Shown in pieces: positions 24,902-32,635 of a stretch of 45,307 bases of DNA. A program made the translations under genes and the position numbers. The notes under the pieces are model-generated. The model worked only from the letters and a program-made list of their open reading frames with translations. It made no database searches and was not told the origin of the DNA. The DNA is taken from contig CAYMPQ010000003.1 of assembly GCA_964392345.1 (NCBI GenBank), positions 1-45,307 of the forward strand, in the 5' to 3' direction. Each line of letters starts with the position of its first letter. The stretch's first letter is position 1. The stretch is from JAUVXY01 sp964392345 (GTDB taxonomy: Bacteria > Actinomycetota > Humimicrobiia > Humimicrobiales > Humimicrobiaceae).

Positions 24902-25819
24902 GTGAAAGCTACCCCTAAAATAGTAGTAGGAGTTATTGTATTTATCGTATTGTTGGTGTTAATTTTTAACAGTGTAGTGATAGTTCAGGCTGGAAATATT
25001 CAGGTGCTTACCCAGTTTGGCAGAACCATAGGAGTGTCTTTTTATCCGGGGATACACCTTAAGATACCATTTATTCAAAATACTGTTAATTATTCAACGA
25101 GACAGGTAACTTACGAAACAAGTGATGAACCAGGGTCAAGCATGGCCAATTATCCTGACTATACAGTTGATACTACTTCCTTAGATGGTCAGCAGATAAC
25201 GATAAAGTATACTATCAGGTTTGCAATTGATGGGAAGGAAGCAGAATGGATATTAAATAATATAGGCACCATGGATAATTTGGTAGAGAAAGTAGTAAAA
25301 ACAGAAGCAAGATCACTATCCAGAAACATACCTAAAAAATATACAGCTTCCCAGCTTTATTCTGAGCAGGTTTTTGATGTACAGGACGAGATATCAAATA
25401 CTCTGAGACCTGTATTTGAGGATAATGGAATAATAATGGATGAGTTTTTACTCAGGAAAATTGATTTTACAGAACAGTACTTTAGCATACTGGAAGACAA
25501 ACAGATTGCAGAAGAAAAAATAGTAGTGGAGAAAAATGTTTTGGAACAGGAAAAGATAAAAAAAGAGCAGGCAATAGTTAGAGCAGAAGCAGAAGCAGAA
25601 CAAATTATGATTAAAGGAGAAGCGCTTCACCAGTATCCACAGATAATTCAACTTGAGTTTATCCAAAAACTTTCTCCTAACATAACCTGGGGAATATTGC
25701 CGGAAGGGATAGTACCTCTTATAGATTTAAGCAAGCTGCAGGAAGGAGACAACAGTTATTCCGAGTTTGTCCCGGAAGCAGAAGCACAAGAAGAAACTGG
25801 GAGTGAATCCGATGAGTAA
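24902..25819 (+). CDS. SPFH/prohibitin-family membrane protein
   Basis: This 305-aa protein has an N-terminal membrane anchor (about residues 7-27) and then the SPFH/band-7 domain: VQAGNIQVLTQFGRTIGV, GIHLKIPF and a long beta-rich region. A Glu/Lys/Ala-rich coiled coil (about 200-245, with VRAEAEAEQIMIKGEA) and an acidic tail follow. SPFH proteins oligomerise into membrane cages that organise microdomains or control FtsH-type proteases. The start is GTG with AGGAGGTG. It is followed after 5 bp by a VIT1-like membrane protein, so the pair is likely cotranslated. Confidence 0.88.
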   Translation: MKATPKIVVGVIVFIVLLVLIFNSVVIVQAGNIQVLTQFGRTIGVSFYPGIHLKIPFIQNTVNYSTRQVTYETSDEPGSSMANYPDYTVDTTSLDGQQITIKYTIRFAIDGKEAEWILNNIGTMDNLVEKVVKTEARSLSRNIPKKYTASQLYSEQVFDVQDEISNTLRPVFEDNGIIMDEFLLRKIDFTEQYFSILEDKQIAEEKIVVEKNVLEQEKIKKEQAIVRAEAEAEQIMIKGEALHQYPQIIQLEFIQKLSPNITWGILPEGIVPLIDLSKLQEGDNSYSEFVPEAEAQEETGSESDE

Positions 25820-25824
25820 CGGGA

Positions 25825-26430
25825 ATGGTTATTTTTAAGAAAAATCTTGCTGAATATATAAAAAAGGTAAGGACTTACAACAAAATAGCTGGCATAGCCA
25901 AGATTGTTAGAAGGTATTTTGCGATAAATGGTTTTGATGGTGTCATAACAATCATTGGTGTTCTTGTTGGAAGCTATATTATAGGGATAAGGGATTATAT
26001 TAATGTTGTAATTGCCGGGGCAGCAATATGCATATCGCTGGGAGTTTCGGGAGTATGGAGTGCTTATTTTAGTGAGAGCGCTGAAAGAAAAAAAGAGATA
26101 GATGATTTGGAAAAATCAACGCTGCATGACCTGGATAAAACTGTTATAGCTTATGCCCAAAAATATGCTTCAAGGGTACTTGCTGCGGTAAACGGTCTCT
26201 CACCTGTGGTAACAGCATTTATCCCGCTTGTTCCATTTTTATTTGGAAAGTTTATCCCAATAAACATTTGTTACTATTTGGGATTTGGACTTGCATTTTT
26301 AATACTATTTGGGATTGGCTTGTTTTTAGGAAATATCTCAAAGAGTAATTTAATAATAAGCGGCATAAAGATGGCCCTTGCCGGAATTTTTTGTATTGCT
26401 TTAAGTCTTTTACTAAAGTTTTTAACATAA
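25825..26430 (+). CDS. VIT1/CCC1-like membrane protein
   Basis: This 201-aa protein has about five hydrophobic segments. It shows the family opening RRYFAINGFDGVITIIGVLVG, a following membrane segment, then the charged cytoplasmic ESAERKKEIDDLEKS region and hydrophobic hairpins with NGLSPVVTAFIPLVPF. CCC1/VIT1 proteins export Fe2+/Mn2+ into vacuoles in eukaryotes, and prokaryotic relatives are assumed to move divalent metals. It is probably translated with the upstream SPFH gene (5-bp gap), so it may be an SPFH client. Metal specificity cannot be read. Confidence 0.72.
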   Translation: MVIFKKNLAEYIKKVRTYNKIAGIAKIVRRYFAINGFDGVITIIGVLVGSYIIGIRDYINVVIAGAAICISLGVSGVWSAYFSESAERKKEIDDLEKSTLHDLDKTVIAYAQKYASRVLAAVNGLSPVVTAFIPLVPFLFGKFIPINICYYLGFGLAFLILFGIGLFLGNISKSNLIISGIKMALAGIFCIALSLLLKFLT

Positions 26431-26523
26431 ATCGTATCTTTTGTAATGCAAGCGGGTGTGAAGAATATAATAAAAAACATGGGCCGCAAGAAAAAAAATT
26501 GAAAAAGAAATAGTGTTTAGACC

Positions 26524-26552
26524 TTTACACACAGAGGATTTTTAATTATTAT
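26524..26552 (+). promoter_or_regulatory. Promoter upstream of the AhpD-like gene
   Basis: TTTACA (26524-26529) and TATTAT (26547-26552) are separated by exactly 17 bp, a good sigma-70 promoter. The AhpD-like gene begins about 40 nt downstream of the -10 box. Confidence 0.5.
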
Positions 26553-26594
26553 TGGGCAGCATATCAATATAAAAAAGACAAAAGAGAGGTAAAA

Positions 26595-26945
26595 ATGTCA
26601 AACAACATCAAGGAAATACAGGCAGATGTCCTATCAGCATTTGGTATGCTGGGAAAAGAAAACCCGGAATGGATGAAAACTTTTAAAGATTTTGTCGGAG
26701 CAAGCGAGAAGGAAGGCGCTCTTACCCTAAAAACTAAGGAACTTATCTCAGTTGCTCTGAGCGTATGTGCAAAATGCACGTTTTGCATTTCTCTTCACGT
26801 GAAGAACGCAATAGGTACAGGAGCTACTAGAAAAGAAATAATGGAGGCAGGGTATGTAGCCGGACTTATGGGCGGAGGCCCGGCGGTGTGCTACTTAAAA
26901 TATGTTATTGATGCGGCGATGAGTTTGGCGCAGAATAAAGAGTAA
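26595..26945 (+). CDS. AhpD-like / carboxymuconolactone decarboxylase family protein
   Basis: This 116-aa all-helical protein has the family site CAKCTFCISLH: Cys58, Cys61, Cys64 and His68, where Cys61-x2-Cys64 and the His form the AhpD peroxidase/reductase signature. KTKELISVALSV before it and GATRKEIMEAG after it are typical. Members act as thiol-disulfide or peroxide-reducing partners or as decarboxylases; with CxxC present, a redox role is the better guess. The start is an ATG with AGAGAGG. It is followed at 16 bp by the GXGXG protein. Confidence 0.85.
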   Translation: MSNNIKEIQADVLSAFGMLGKENPEWMKTFKDFVGASEKEGALTLKTKELISVALSVCAKCTFCISLHVKNAIGTGATRKEIMEAGYVAGLMGGGPAVCYLKYVIDAAMSLAQNKE

Positions 26946-26961
26946 GCATAGTTTTTAAGGT

Positions 26962-27726
26962 TTGTCCAGCCCGAAGCTGCTAATGTTATCTAAAAGTAAA
27001 AACTGTAATTGCAGCAAGGGTTCAAATCTAAGCATTACAATAAGAAATGTTTTAGGGCAAAGGTATATTGGGGATGGTCTTGAGCATAAAAATAGTATTA
27101 AGATTTATGGAACTCCGGGGAATAACCTGGGAGCTTTTACGGATGGACCTGTAATTGAAGTTTATGGCAGCGGACAAGATGGAGTTGGCAATACTATGAA
27201 CTCAGGCAGAATTATCATCCATGGAGACGCTGGAGACATTTTAGGCTATTCCATGAGAGGCGGAGAAATATATATCAAGGGAGATATTGGCTACAGAGGC
27301 GGTATTAATATGAAATCCCATTCTGGAAGAGTGCCGGTAATAGTGGTAGGAGGAAGCGCAGGAGATTTTTTAGGTGAGTATATGGCTGGCGGCATTATTA
27401 TAGTGTTAGGATCGAAGGGCAAAAAAGTTTTAGACATACCTTTTGTAGGCGGCAAACGGTTAGTTGGAAATTATGTAGGGACAGGTATGCATGGAGGGAG
27501 GATTTATATTAGGGGAGAGCTTGGACAGTGCAAGACAGGCAATGAAGTAAGAGAAATGAAAATCGATGGGGAAGATAGAAAAATTTTATACAAATATATA
27601 AATAATTACTCTACTGTTTTTGATGTAAAAGATGAGAAGATCTCTAATAGCAAAAGTTCTGCTGATAATTTTTTCAAATTAATTCCATATACCCACAGGC
27701 CATACGGTAAGTTATATGCTTATTAG
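26962..27726 (+). CDS. Stand-alone GXGXG (glutamate synthase domain 3-like) protein
   Basis: This 254-aa protein is built of right-handed beta-helix turns with repeated Gly-rich units (IYGTPGNNLGAFTDG, IIIHGDAGDILGYSMRGG, IYIKGDIGYRGGINM). It matches the GXGXG domain of the glutamate synthase large subunit, also found alone as GltB3 and in FwdC-like subunits. No amidotransferase or FMN domain is attached. A TNCN-like Cys pair near the N-terminus (Cys15, Cys17) could bind metal. The start is TTG at 26962 or ATG at 26983; neither has a good ribosome site. It is convergent with glnA, suggesting a link to ammonia/glutamate metabolism. Confidence 0.82.
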   Translation: MSSPKLLMLSKSKNCNCSKGSNLSITIRNVLGQRYIGDGLEHKNSIKIYGTPGNNLGAFTDGPVIEVYGSGQDGVGNTMNSGRIIIHGDAGDILGYSMRGGEIYIKGDIGYRGGINMKSHSGRVPVIVVGGSAGDFLGEYMAGGIIIVLGSKGKKVLDIPFVGGKRLVGNYVGTGMHGGRIYIRGELGQCKTGNEVREMKIDGEDRKILYKYINNYSTVFDVKDEKISNSKSSADNFFKLIPYTHRPYGKLYAY

Positions 27727-27747
27727 AAAACAAACATATAACTTACC
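27706..27747. repeat. 13-bp inverted repeat at the end of the GXGXG gene
   Basis: GGTAAGTTATATG (27706-27718) and CATATAACTTACC (27735-27747) are perfect complements around a 16-nt loop that contains the stop codon. It lies between convergent genes, so it could stabilise or end both transcripts, but there is no T-tract on either side. Confidence 0.6.
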
Positions 27748-27818
27748 CAAAACCAGAAAATGTTATGAAAAGCTTCCCGCGCCTACTTAGAAAGAGCACA
27801 TATTATAATAAAGCCATT

Positions 27819-29156
27819 CTAAAGTATGGACAGATAAGAATTAAGTTCATAGTCAGATACATGTGTCCTGTATCTATTCCACTCTATCCTTTTATTTGCA
27901 ATAAATTTATAGAAGATGTGATCTCCAAGAGTTTTTCTGATTAAGCTGCTGCTTTCCATATAATTTACTGCTTCACGAAGGTTGTCTGGAAGTGTTTCTA
28001 TGCCTGCTTCTCCTCTTCTCTCCTTATCCATTTTAAATATATTTTCTTCCACTGGTGCAGGGAGAGCATATTTGTTTTTAATCCCTTCAAGACCGGCTGC
28101 AAGCATTACGCTGAAAGCAAGGTAAGGATTGCAGGCAGGGTCAGGACACCTAAATTCAACTCTCGTAGAAGTTTCTTTTCCGGGCTTATACCCGGGTACC
28201 CTTACCAGAGTTGACCTGTTTTTTCTGGCCCATGAGATATAAACCGGAGCTTCATATCCCGGGACAAGCCTTTTATATGAATTAACCCATTGATTTGTTA
28301 CGGCGACGAATTCTTTGCAGTGTTTTAGTAAGCCTGCGATATAATATTTAGCAGTTTGTGATAAATTATATTTATCTTTAGGATCATAGAATGTGTTTCG
28401 GTCACCATTAAAGAGAGACTGGTGGACATGCATTCCGCTTCCATTTTCACCGAAGATGGGCTTTGGCATAAAAGTTGCATAAACTCCATGTTTTGCAGCT
28501 ACCTCTTTAACTATAATACGGTAGGTCATAGCGCTATCAGCCATAGTTAAAGCATCAGTATATCTTAAGTCAATTTCATGCTGCGAAGGGGCCACTTCAT
28601 GATGGGAAAATTCAACACCAATACCCATAGCCTCAAGAAAAATAACAGTATCTCTTCTAAGATCCTTTGATACGTCTAAAGTTGTTAAATCGAAATACCC
28701 ACCCCTATCTAATGTCTCGGGTACGCCATTATCAGATTTGAAGTAAAAATATTCAAGTTCTGGTCCTACGTAAAATGTGTAGCCCACTTCTTTAGCTTTT
28801 TTTAATGTTCTTTTTAAAACCCATCTCGGGTCGCCTTTAAAATGAGAACCATCGGATTCCAATATGTCACAAAACATTCTGGCTACTCCTTTTCCATCAG
28901 TGTCATGTGGAAATATTTGAAAGGTGTTAGGATCCGGCATAGCTATAACATCACTTTCTTCAATTCTGGAGTAGCCTTCAACTGATGAACCATCAAAGCC
29001 CATGCCTTCAGATAATGCATCTTCTAATTCTTCAACAGTAATATCAAAGCTTTTGAGAAAACCCTGAACATCGGTAAACCAAAGCCTTATAAATTTTATG
29101 TCGTTGTCGTGAGCTTTCTTTAATACATATTCTTTCATCTTTTCGTTGTTTTCCAT
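27819..29156 (-). CDS. glnA: Glutamine synthetase, type I
   Basis: GlnA makes glutamine from glutamate, ammonia and ATP in the cytoplasm as a dodecamer. The 445-aa protein has the family blocks MGFDGSSVEGYSRIEESD, the ATP-site GSGMHVHQSLF, NRSTLVRVPGY with the active-site Arg, and RVEFRCPDPACNPYLAFSVM. The length and the absence of the adenylylation NLYDLP motif fit the GSI-alpha form controlled by feedback and transcription. A GAGGGAG site precedes the ATG. Its promoter is flanked by 11-bp phased repeats beside a GlnR-like gene. Confidence 0.97.
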   Translation of the reverse strand: MENNEKMKEYVLKKAHDNDIKFIRLWFTDVQGFLKSFDITVEELEDALSEGMGFDGSSVEGYSRIEESDVIAMPDPNTFQIFPHDTDGKGVARMFCDILESDGSHFKGDPRWVLKRTLKKAKEVGYTFYVGPELEYFYFKSDNGVPETLDRGGYFDLTTLDVSKDLRRDTVIFLEAMGIGVEFSHHEVAPSQHEIDLRYTDALTMADSAMTYRIIVKEVAAKHGVYATFMPKPIFGENGSGMHVHQSLFNGDRNTFYDPKDKYNLSQTAKYYIAGLLKHCKEFVAVTNQWVNSYKRLVPGYEAPVYISWARKNRSTLVRVPGYKPGKETSTRVEFRCPDPACNPYLAFSVMLAAGLEGIKNKYALPAPVEENIFKMDKERRGEAGIETLPDNLREAVNYMESSSLIRKTLGDHIFYKFIANKRIEWNRYRTHVSDYELNSYLSIL

Positions 29157-29221
29157 TGCGTCTCCCTCTTTTTTATAATTGCTTACATTAGTCCTAATAT
29201 ATTTTAAGAATCTGTAAAAAT

Positions 29222-29250
29222 ATTATATACCAATTTTGCCTGAAATAATT
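29222..29250 (-). promoter_or_regulatory. glnA promoter, weak -35
   Basis: On the minus strand a perfect TATAAT (29227-29222) lies 17 bp from AATTAT (29250-29245), a poor -35. The transcription start would be near 29215, about 60 nt before glnA. The weak -35 just beside regularly spaced repeats suggests dependence on an activator. Confidence 0.5.
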
Positions 29251-29275
29251 TAAAACTATGTTAAATCTGTGTTAA
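29249..29275. promoter_or_regulatory. Three 5-mers at 11-bp spacing, possible GlnR-type binding site
   Basis: On the plus strand TTTAA (29249), GTTAA (29260) and GTTAA (29271) repeat with exactly 6 nt between units. On the glnA strand this reads TTAAC-n6-TTAAC-n6-TTAAA. This one-turn spacing matches the a-box/b-box design known for actinobacterial GlnR sites (5-mer, 6 nt, 5-mer). The array begins at the -35 of glnA and runs into the stop codon of the GlnR-like gene. Sequence agreement with the canonical boxes is partial. Confidence 0.45.
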
Positions 29276-30003
29276 TTTTTAGGGATGAATATGTATCCTA
29301 CATTTCTGATTGTTTTTATCATGAGGTCATATGGGGCAATTTTGAATCGCAACCTTCTTATATGAACATCCACCGTCCTGCTGCCACCATAAAAATCATA
29401 GCCCCATATCTTCGATAAAAGCTTGCTTCTGGAGAATACTTTATTCTGATTTTGAAGTAAAAATTTTAATAATTCATACTCTTTAAAGGTTAATTCTACT
29501 AATTTTCCGTTTACGGACAGCTCGTATTTATCTAAATTTAATACCAGCCCTTCTACAGATATACTGTTTTTAGACATCAGGATTTTTTGCCTGGCCAGCA
29601 TAAGATTAATTCTCATTAAAAGCTCGTCCTGAAGCTGGGACTGAAAAATGAAATCTTCAAACTTTGTTTTACTGCTGGACAGGATCTCTTTTTGATTTGG
29701 AGACAGTATGATCAGTTTTGCTATGTCACAGTTTTTGGACATATTATTGAGGATTGCTGCATGTCGATATTTTACATTTGGCAATTTAAAAATATCCTGG
29801 CCACTTATATCTAAAATCATTAGCTTAGTATTTTTGGAAATTTTCTCTTCTGAAACAGTATTCAGCTTAGAATCAGTAGAAAACTTTTTAGCTATTATTT
29901 TTGCAGATAATTTGAAATTTTTGCTTCCTATAATTTTTTTTATCTTTTCTATATTTTTGTTACTATTGGAAAAAAGTAATATCTCAATCATATTTTTAAC
30001 CAT
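29272..30003 (-). CDS. OmpR-family orphan response regulator, GlnR-like
   Basis: This 243-aa protein has a C-terminal OmpR/PhoB winged helix (about 147-243): LTFKEYELLKFLLQNQNKVFSRSKLL and a recognition helix RTVDVHIRRLR. The N-terminal receiver is degenerate. The usual Asp-Asp pair after strand 1 is replaced by Ser-Asn-Ser (12-14), a single Asp65 remains, the Thr position is Ser101, and the conserved Lys region is FIFQSQ. This is the pattern of atypical regulators such as actinobacterial GlnR, which act without phosphorylation. It ends 115 bp upstream of glnA and lies downstream of nadE (20-bp gap). Control of glnA is inferred from position. Confidence 0.8.
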   Translation of the reverse strand: MVKNMIEILLFSNSNKNIEKIKKIIGSKNFKLSAKIIAKKFSTDSKLNTVSEEKISKNTKLMILDISGQDIFKLPNVKYRHAAILNNMSKNCDIAKLIILSPNQKEILSSSKTKFEDFIFQSQLQDELLMRINLMLARQKILMSKNSISVEGLVLNLDKYELSVNGKLVELTFKEYELLKFLLQNQNKVFSRSKLLSKIWGYDFYGGSRTVDVHIRRLRFKIAPYDLMIKTIRNVGYIFIPKN

Positions 30004-30023
30004 TTTCTGTACAGCAGCAGCTT

Positions 30024-31817
30024 TTAAGCCAGTCGGAACTTATTGGTAATAGGATACTTTCTTTCTCTGCTGACTGCTCTTTGGGTAAGCTTAATTCCAG
30101 GAGTTCCCTGTCTCCTTTTGTATTCATTGAAGTCTACCATACATATTACGTCTTTTACTATTTTTTCATCAAATCCCATTTTAACAATAGAACTATAATC
30201 CTTTTCATCTTCTATGTAAGACCTTAATATGCGGTCCAATATGCTATAGGGCGGGAGTTTGTCCTCATCCTTTTGACCTGGTTTCAGCTCAGCAGAAGGA
30301 GCCTTTGTAAGTATTCTCTCCGGGATCAGGTTAGAATATTTCTTATTGATAAATTTACAGATATTATAAACATCCGTTTTGTAAATATCATTGATGGGAG
30401 AAAATCCACCTACCATATCTCCATACAGGGTGCAGTATCCAACACTTATCTCACTTTTATTTCCTGTTGACAGAACAAGCCAGTTGTTCTCGTTTGCTGC
30501 TGCCATTAAAATATTACCTCTGATTCTTGCCTGAATATTTTCTTTTGTAACATTTATCTCTTTGCATTTAAATATTTCTCTTAGATTCTCAATATAACTG
30601 GTGTAGATAGTAGATATTGGAATTGTAATGTTTGCAATACCAAGATTTAACGAAAGTTTTCTTGCGTCAGCAATGCTCTCCTGCGATGAATATATGGAAG
30701 GCATCATAATTGCTGCAACATTGCTTTTGCCTATCGCAGAAACTGCAATTACTGCTATCAGCGCTGAATCAATGCCGCCACTTAGTCCTAACACCACTTT
30801 TTTGAACCCGTTTTTTATGATGTAATCCTGTGTAGCCAAAATAAGTGCCTTAAGCGTCTCCTCCTCTCTGCAGGATATGTACTGGCTATATTTATTTGTA
30901 AATTTACTGGATTTTAGCTTCTTTTTTTTATTTGACCCTTCTTTTATTTGTAAATCACCCCTTTGTGTATTTTTATAATTATCTATATCTATAACTGGCA
31001 GGGGGGCATAACTCTGCTCCATTTTAATTTTTTGATTTTTAAGTTTAGTATCCTGAAGGCGGCATGCCTGTATTTTCTTTGTATCCAGATCGTATATCAG
31101 CGCATCTTCCTGAAATGGTTTTGCACGGGCTAAAATACTGCCCTTTTCGTTTATAATTAAACTGTTGCCATCAAATACTAATCCATCCTGGCCACCTGTT
31201 AAATTTACATATGCGATGTTTACCCTGTTGTCTGCTGCTCTTGCACATAAAATTTTTTCTCTTTCTTCAATTTTTCCAATGTAGTAGGGAGAAGCTGATA
31301 TATTTATTATAAGTTCTGCCCCCCCTAAAATAGATTGTATCTTTGCAGGCCCTGAAGGAAAGTACATGTCTTCGCAGATATTAATTCCTATAGGGACAGA
31401 CTTTATCCTGTAGATATAATTTTCAGCACCTTTTTGAAAATATTTCTCTTCGTCAAACACTGAGTAGCTTGACAGCAACTGCTTATTATATATGGATTTA
31501 ATTTCCTGGTTATAGAGGATTGCCGCTGAGTTATATAGCTTATTCTCTTTATCTGCATTAACAAAACCTACTACTACAGCTATATTTGTAGAAAGATTTT
31601 TTATTTTTTCTAAATATGAGAGATTTTTGTTTATGAAAGCTGGGTTCAGGAGCAGATCTTCCGGAGGGTAGCCTGGAATACATAATTCAGGGAATACAAT
31701 TATGTCTGCCCTGCTTTTTTTTGCTTCTTCTATATGAGATGAAATAATACTGTAATTGCCTTCAAAATCACCAACAGTTGGGTTAATTTGGGCACAGTAT
31801 ATCCTTAGTGTATCTAT
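30024..31817 (-). CDS. nadE: Glutamine-dependent NAD+ synthetase, probable ATA start
   Basis: NadE amidates nicotinate adenine dinucleotide to NAD+. Read from ATA at 31817 the protein is 597 aa and complete. It has an N-terminal nitrilase-type glutaminase domain with the Glu44-Lys112-Cys148 triad (FPELC, YNKQLL, GINICEDM), then the synthetase domain with SGGIDSA at 346-352 and STGNKSEISVGY. No ATG, GTG or TTG occurs before the TTG at 31478, which would delete Glu44 and Lys112. An in-frame TAA lies two codons before the ATA. AAGGAG is 6 nt upstream and a near-consensus promoter 28 nt further. A sequencing error at the start codon is the alternative. It precedes the GlnR-like gene. Confidence 0.9.
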   Translation of the reverse strand: MDTLRIYCAQINPTVGDFEGNYSIISSHIEEAKKSRADIIVFPELCIPGYPPEDLLLNPAFINKNLSYLEKIKNLSTNIAVVVGFVNADKENKLYNSAAILYNQEIKSIYNKQLLSSYSVFDEEKYFQKGAENYIYRIKSVPIGINICEDMYFPSGPAKIQSILGGAELIINISASPYYIGKIEEREKILCARAADNRVNIAYVNLTGGQDGLVFDGNSLIINEKGSILARAKPFQEDALIYDLDTKKIQACRLQDTKLKNQKIKMEQSYAPLPVIDIDNYKNTQRGDLQIKEGSNKKKKLKSSKFTNKYSQYISCREEETLKALILATQDYIIKNGFKKVVLGLSGGIDSALIAVIAVSAIGKSNVAAIMMPSIYSSQESIADARKLSLNLGIANITIPISTIYTSYIENLREIFKCKEINVTKENIQARIRGNILMAAANENNWLVLSTGNKSEISVGYCTLYGDMVGGFSPINDIYKTDVYNICKFINKKYSNLIPERILTKAPSAELKPGQKDEDKLPPYSILDRILRSYIEDEKDYSSIVKMGFDEKIVKDVICMVDFNEYKRRQGTPGIKLTQRAVSRERKYPITNKFRLA

Positions 31818-31823
31818 TTTTTA

Positions 31824-31829
31824 CTCCTT
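31824..31829 (-). promoter_or_regulatory. Ribosome binding site deciding the nadE start
   Basis: AAGGAG on the minus strand (31829-31824) is 6 nt from ATA at 31817, the ideal distance. No ATG, GTG or TTG lies at that distance, so this site is the main evidence for initiation at ATA. Confidence 0.7.
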
Positions 31830-31851
31830 TTTTCTAACTTTTAATAATAAG

Positions 31852-31880
31852 AATATATTGTACCACATAAGGTTTGTCAA
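31852..31880 (-). promoter_or_regulatory. nadE promoter
   Basis: Perfect TTGACA (31880-31875) and TATATT (31857-31852) lie 17 bp apart on the minus strand. The predicted start near 31845 gives a leader of only about 28 nt before the ATA, which supports translation from that point. Confidence 0.65.
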
Positions 31881-31949
31881 ACTTATGGTTTTGCGTGTAA
31901 GGTTCAGGCTTGTTTCTGTAAAATTTGGTAAACATTTTATAAAAAAGTT

Positions 31950-31977
31950 TTGAAAATTAAAGCAATTAGATTATAAT
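31950..31977 (+). promoter_or_regulatory. Promoter of the PAP2-like gene
   Basis: TTGAAA (31950-31955) and TATAAT (31972-31977) with a 16-bp spacer form a good sigma-70 promoter. The gene starts 57 nt after the -10 box. Confidence 0.5.
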
Positions 31978-32033
31978 GTGCATTTAAATATTTATAAACT
32001 TATAAGTAAGCATAATCTTGGAATTTTAAAAAT

Positions 32034-32624
32034 ATGGAAAAATTTGCAAAAGTATTATCCCGCGTATTTGATGGGTCACTTATATCAATTCCTATTTTTA
32101 TTATTATTTGTCTTGCTGTAATAAAAAATCCTCTGAGTGCATTGGGATGGGCTTTTCTGTGTATTTTATTTGGGACATTAATTCCTTATTTATACATATT
32201 CTCTTTATTTAAAAAGAATATGGTAGATGACATGCATGTTCCAAATAAGGAAAACAGGATCAAGCCGCTAATTGTAACAATTATTTGTTATATACTTGGT
32301 TATTTTGTTTTATATATCCTAAAAGCACATATATTTTTAAGGTCTATATTTGTAGCAAGCATAATCATCACAGTAATTTTAACTGCTATAACGTACTTCT
32401 GGAAAATAAGCTTTCATACCAGCTGGGTAACTTTTGTTACTATAACTTATTGTGTCTTGTTTGGAAAATGGATGCTAACTCTTCTGCTTCTAACCATTTT
32501 AGTTGGGTGGGCAAGAGTTAAAATCAAAAGGCATACTATTCTGCAGGTGACATTGGGTGCTGCAATTTCTGCAATAGTTACTTTATTTGTATATTCCCGC
32601 TATGGATTTATTGATTTATTTTAA
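32034..32624 (+). CDS. PAP2-superfamily membrane phosphatase-like protein
   Basis: This 196-aa protein has about five or six membrane segments. Three spaced blocks recall the PAP2 phosphatase site: NKENRIKPL (Lys/Arg block), SFHTSW (in place of PSGH) and ARVKIKRHTILQVTLGA (in place of SRxxxxxHxxxD). The middle motif is altered and the final Asp is not obvious, so activity is uncertain. Related enzymes dephosphorylate phosphatidate or undecaprenyl pyrophosphate at the outer membrane face. It has its own promoter and is convergent with the DUF2085 gene. Confidence 0.55.
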   Translation: MEKFAKVLSRVFDGSLISIPIFIIICLAVIKNPLSALGWAFLCILFGTLIPYLYIFSLFKKNMVDDMHVPNKENRIKPLIVTIICYILGYFVLYILKAHIFLRSIFVASIIITVILTAITYFWKISFHTSWVTFVTITYCVLFGKWMLTLLLLTILVGWARVKIKRHTILQVTLGAAISAIVTLFVYSRYGFIDLF

Positions 32625-32635
32625 AATCTCAAAAT

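Noticed and set aside
26786..26803. parS-like TCTTCACGTGAAGA inside the AhpD-like gene
   Set aside because: Only the 10-bp core TTCACGTGAA matches; outer positions differ and it is 6.6 kb past parB, so chance is likely.
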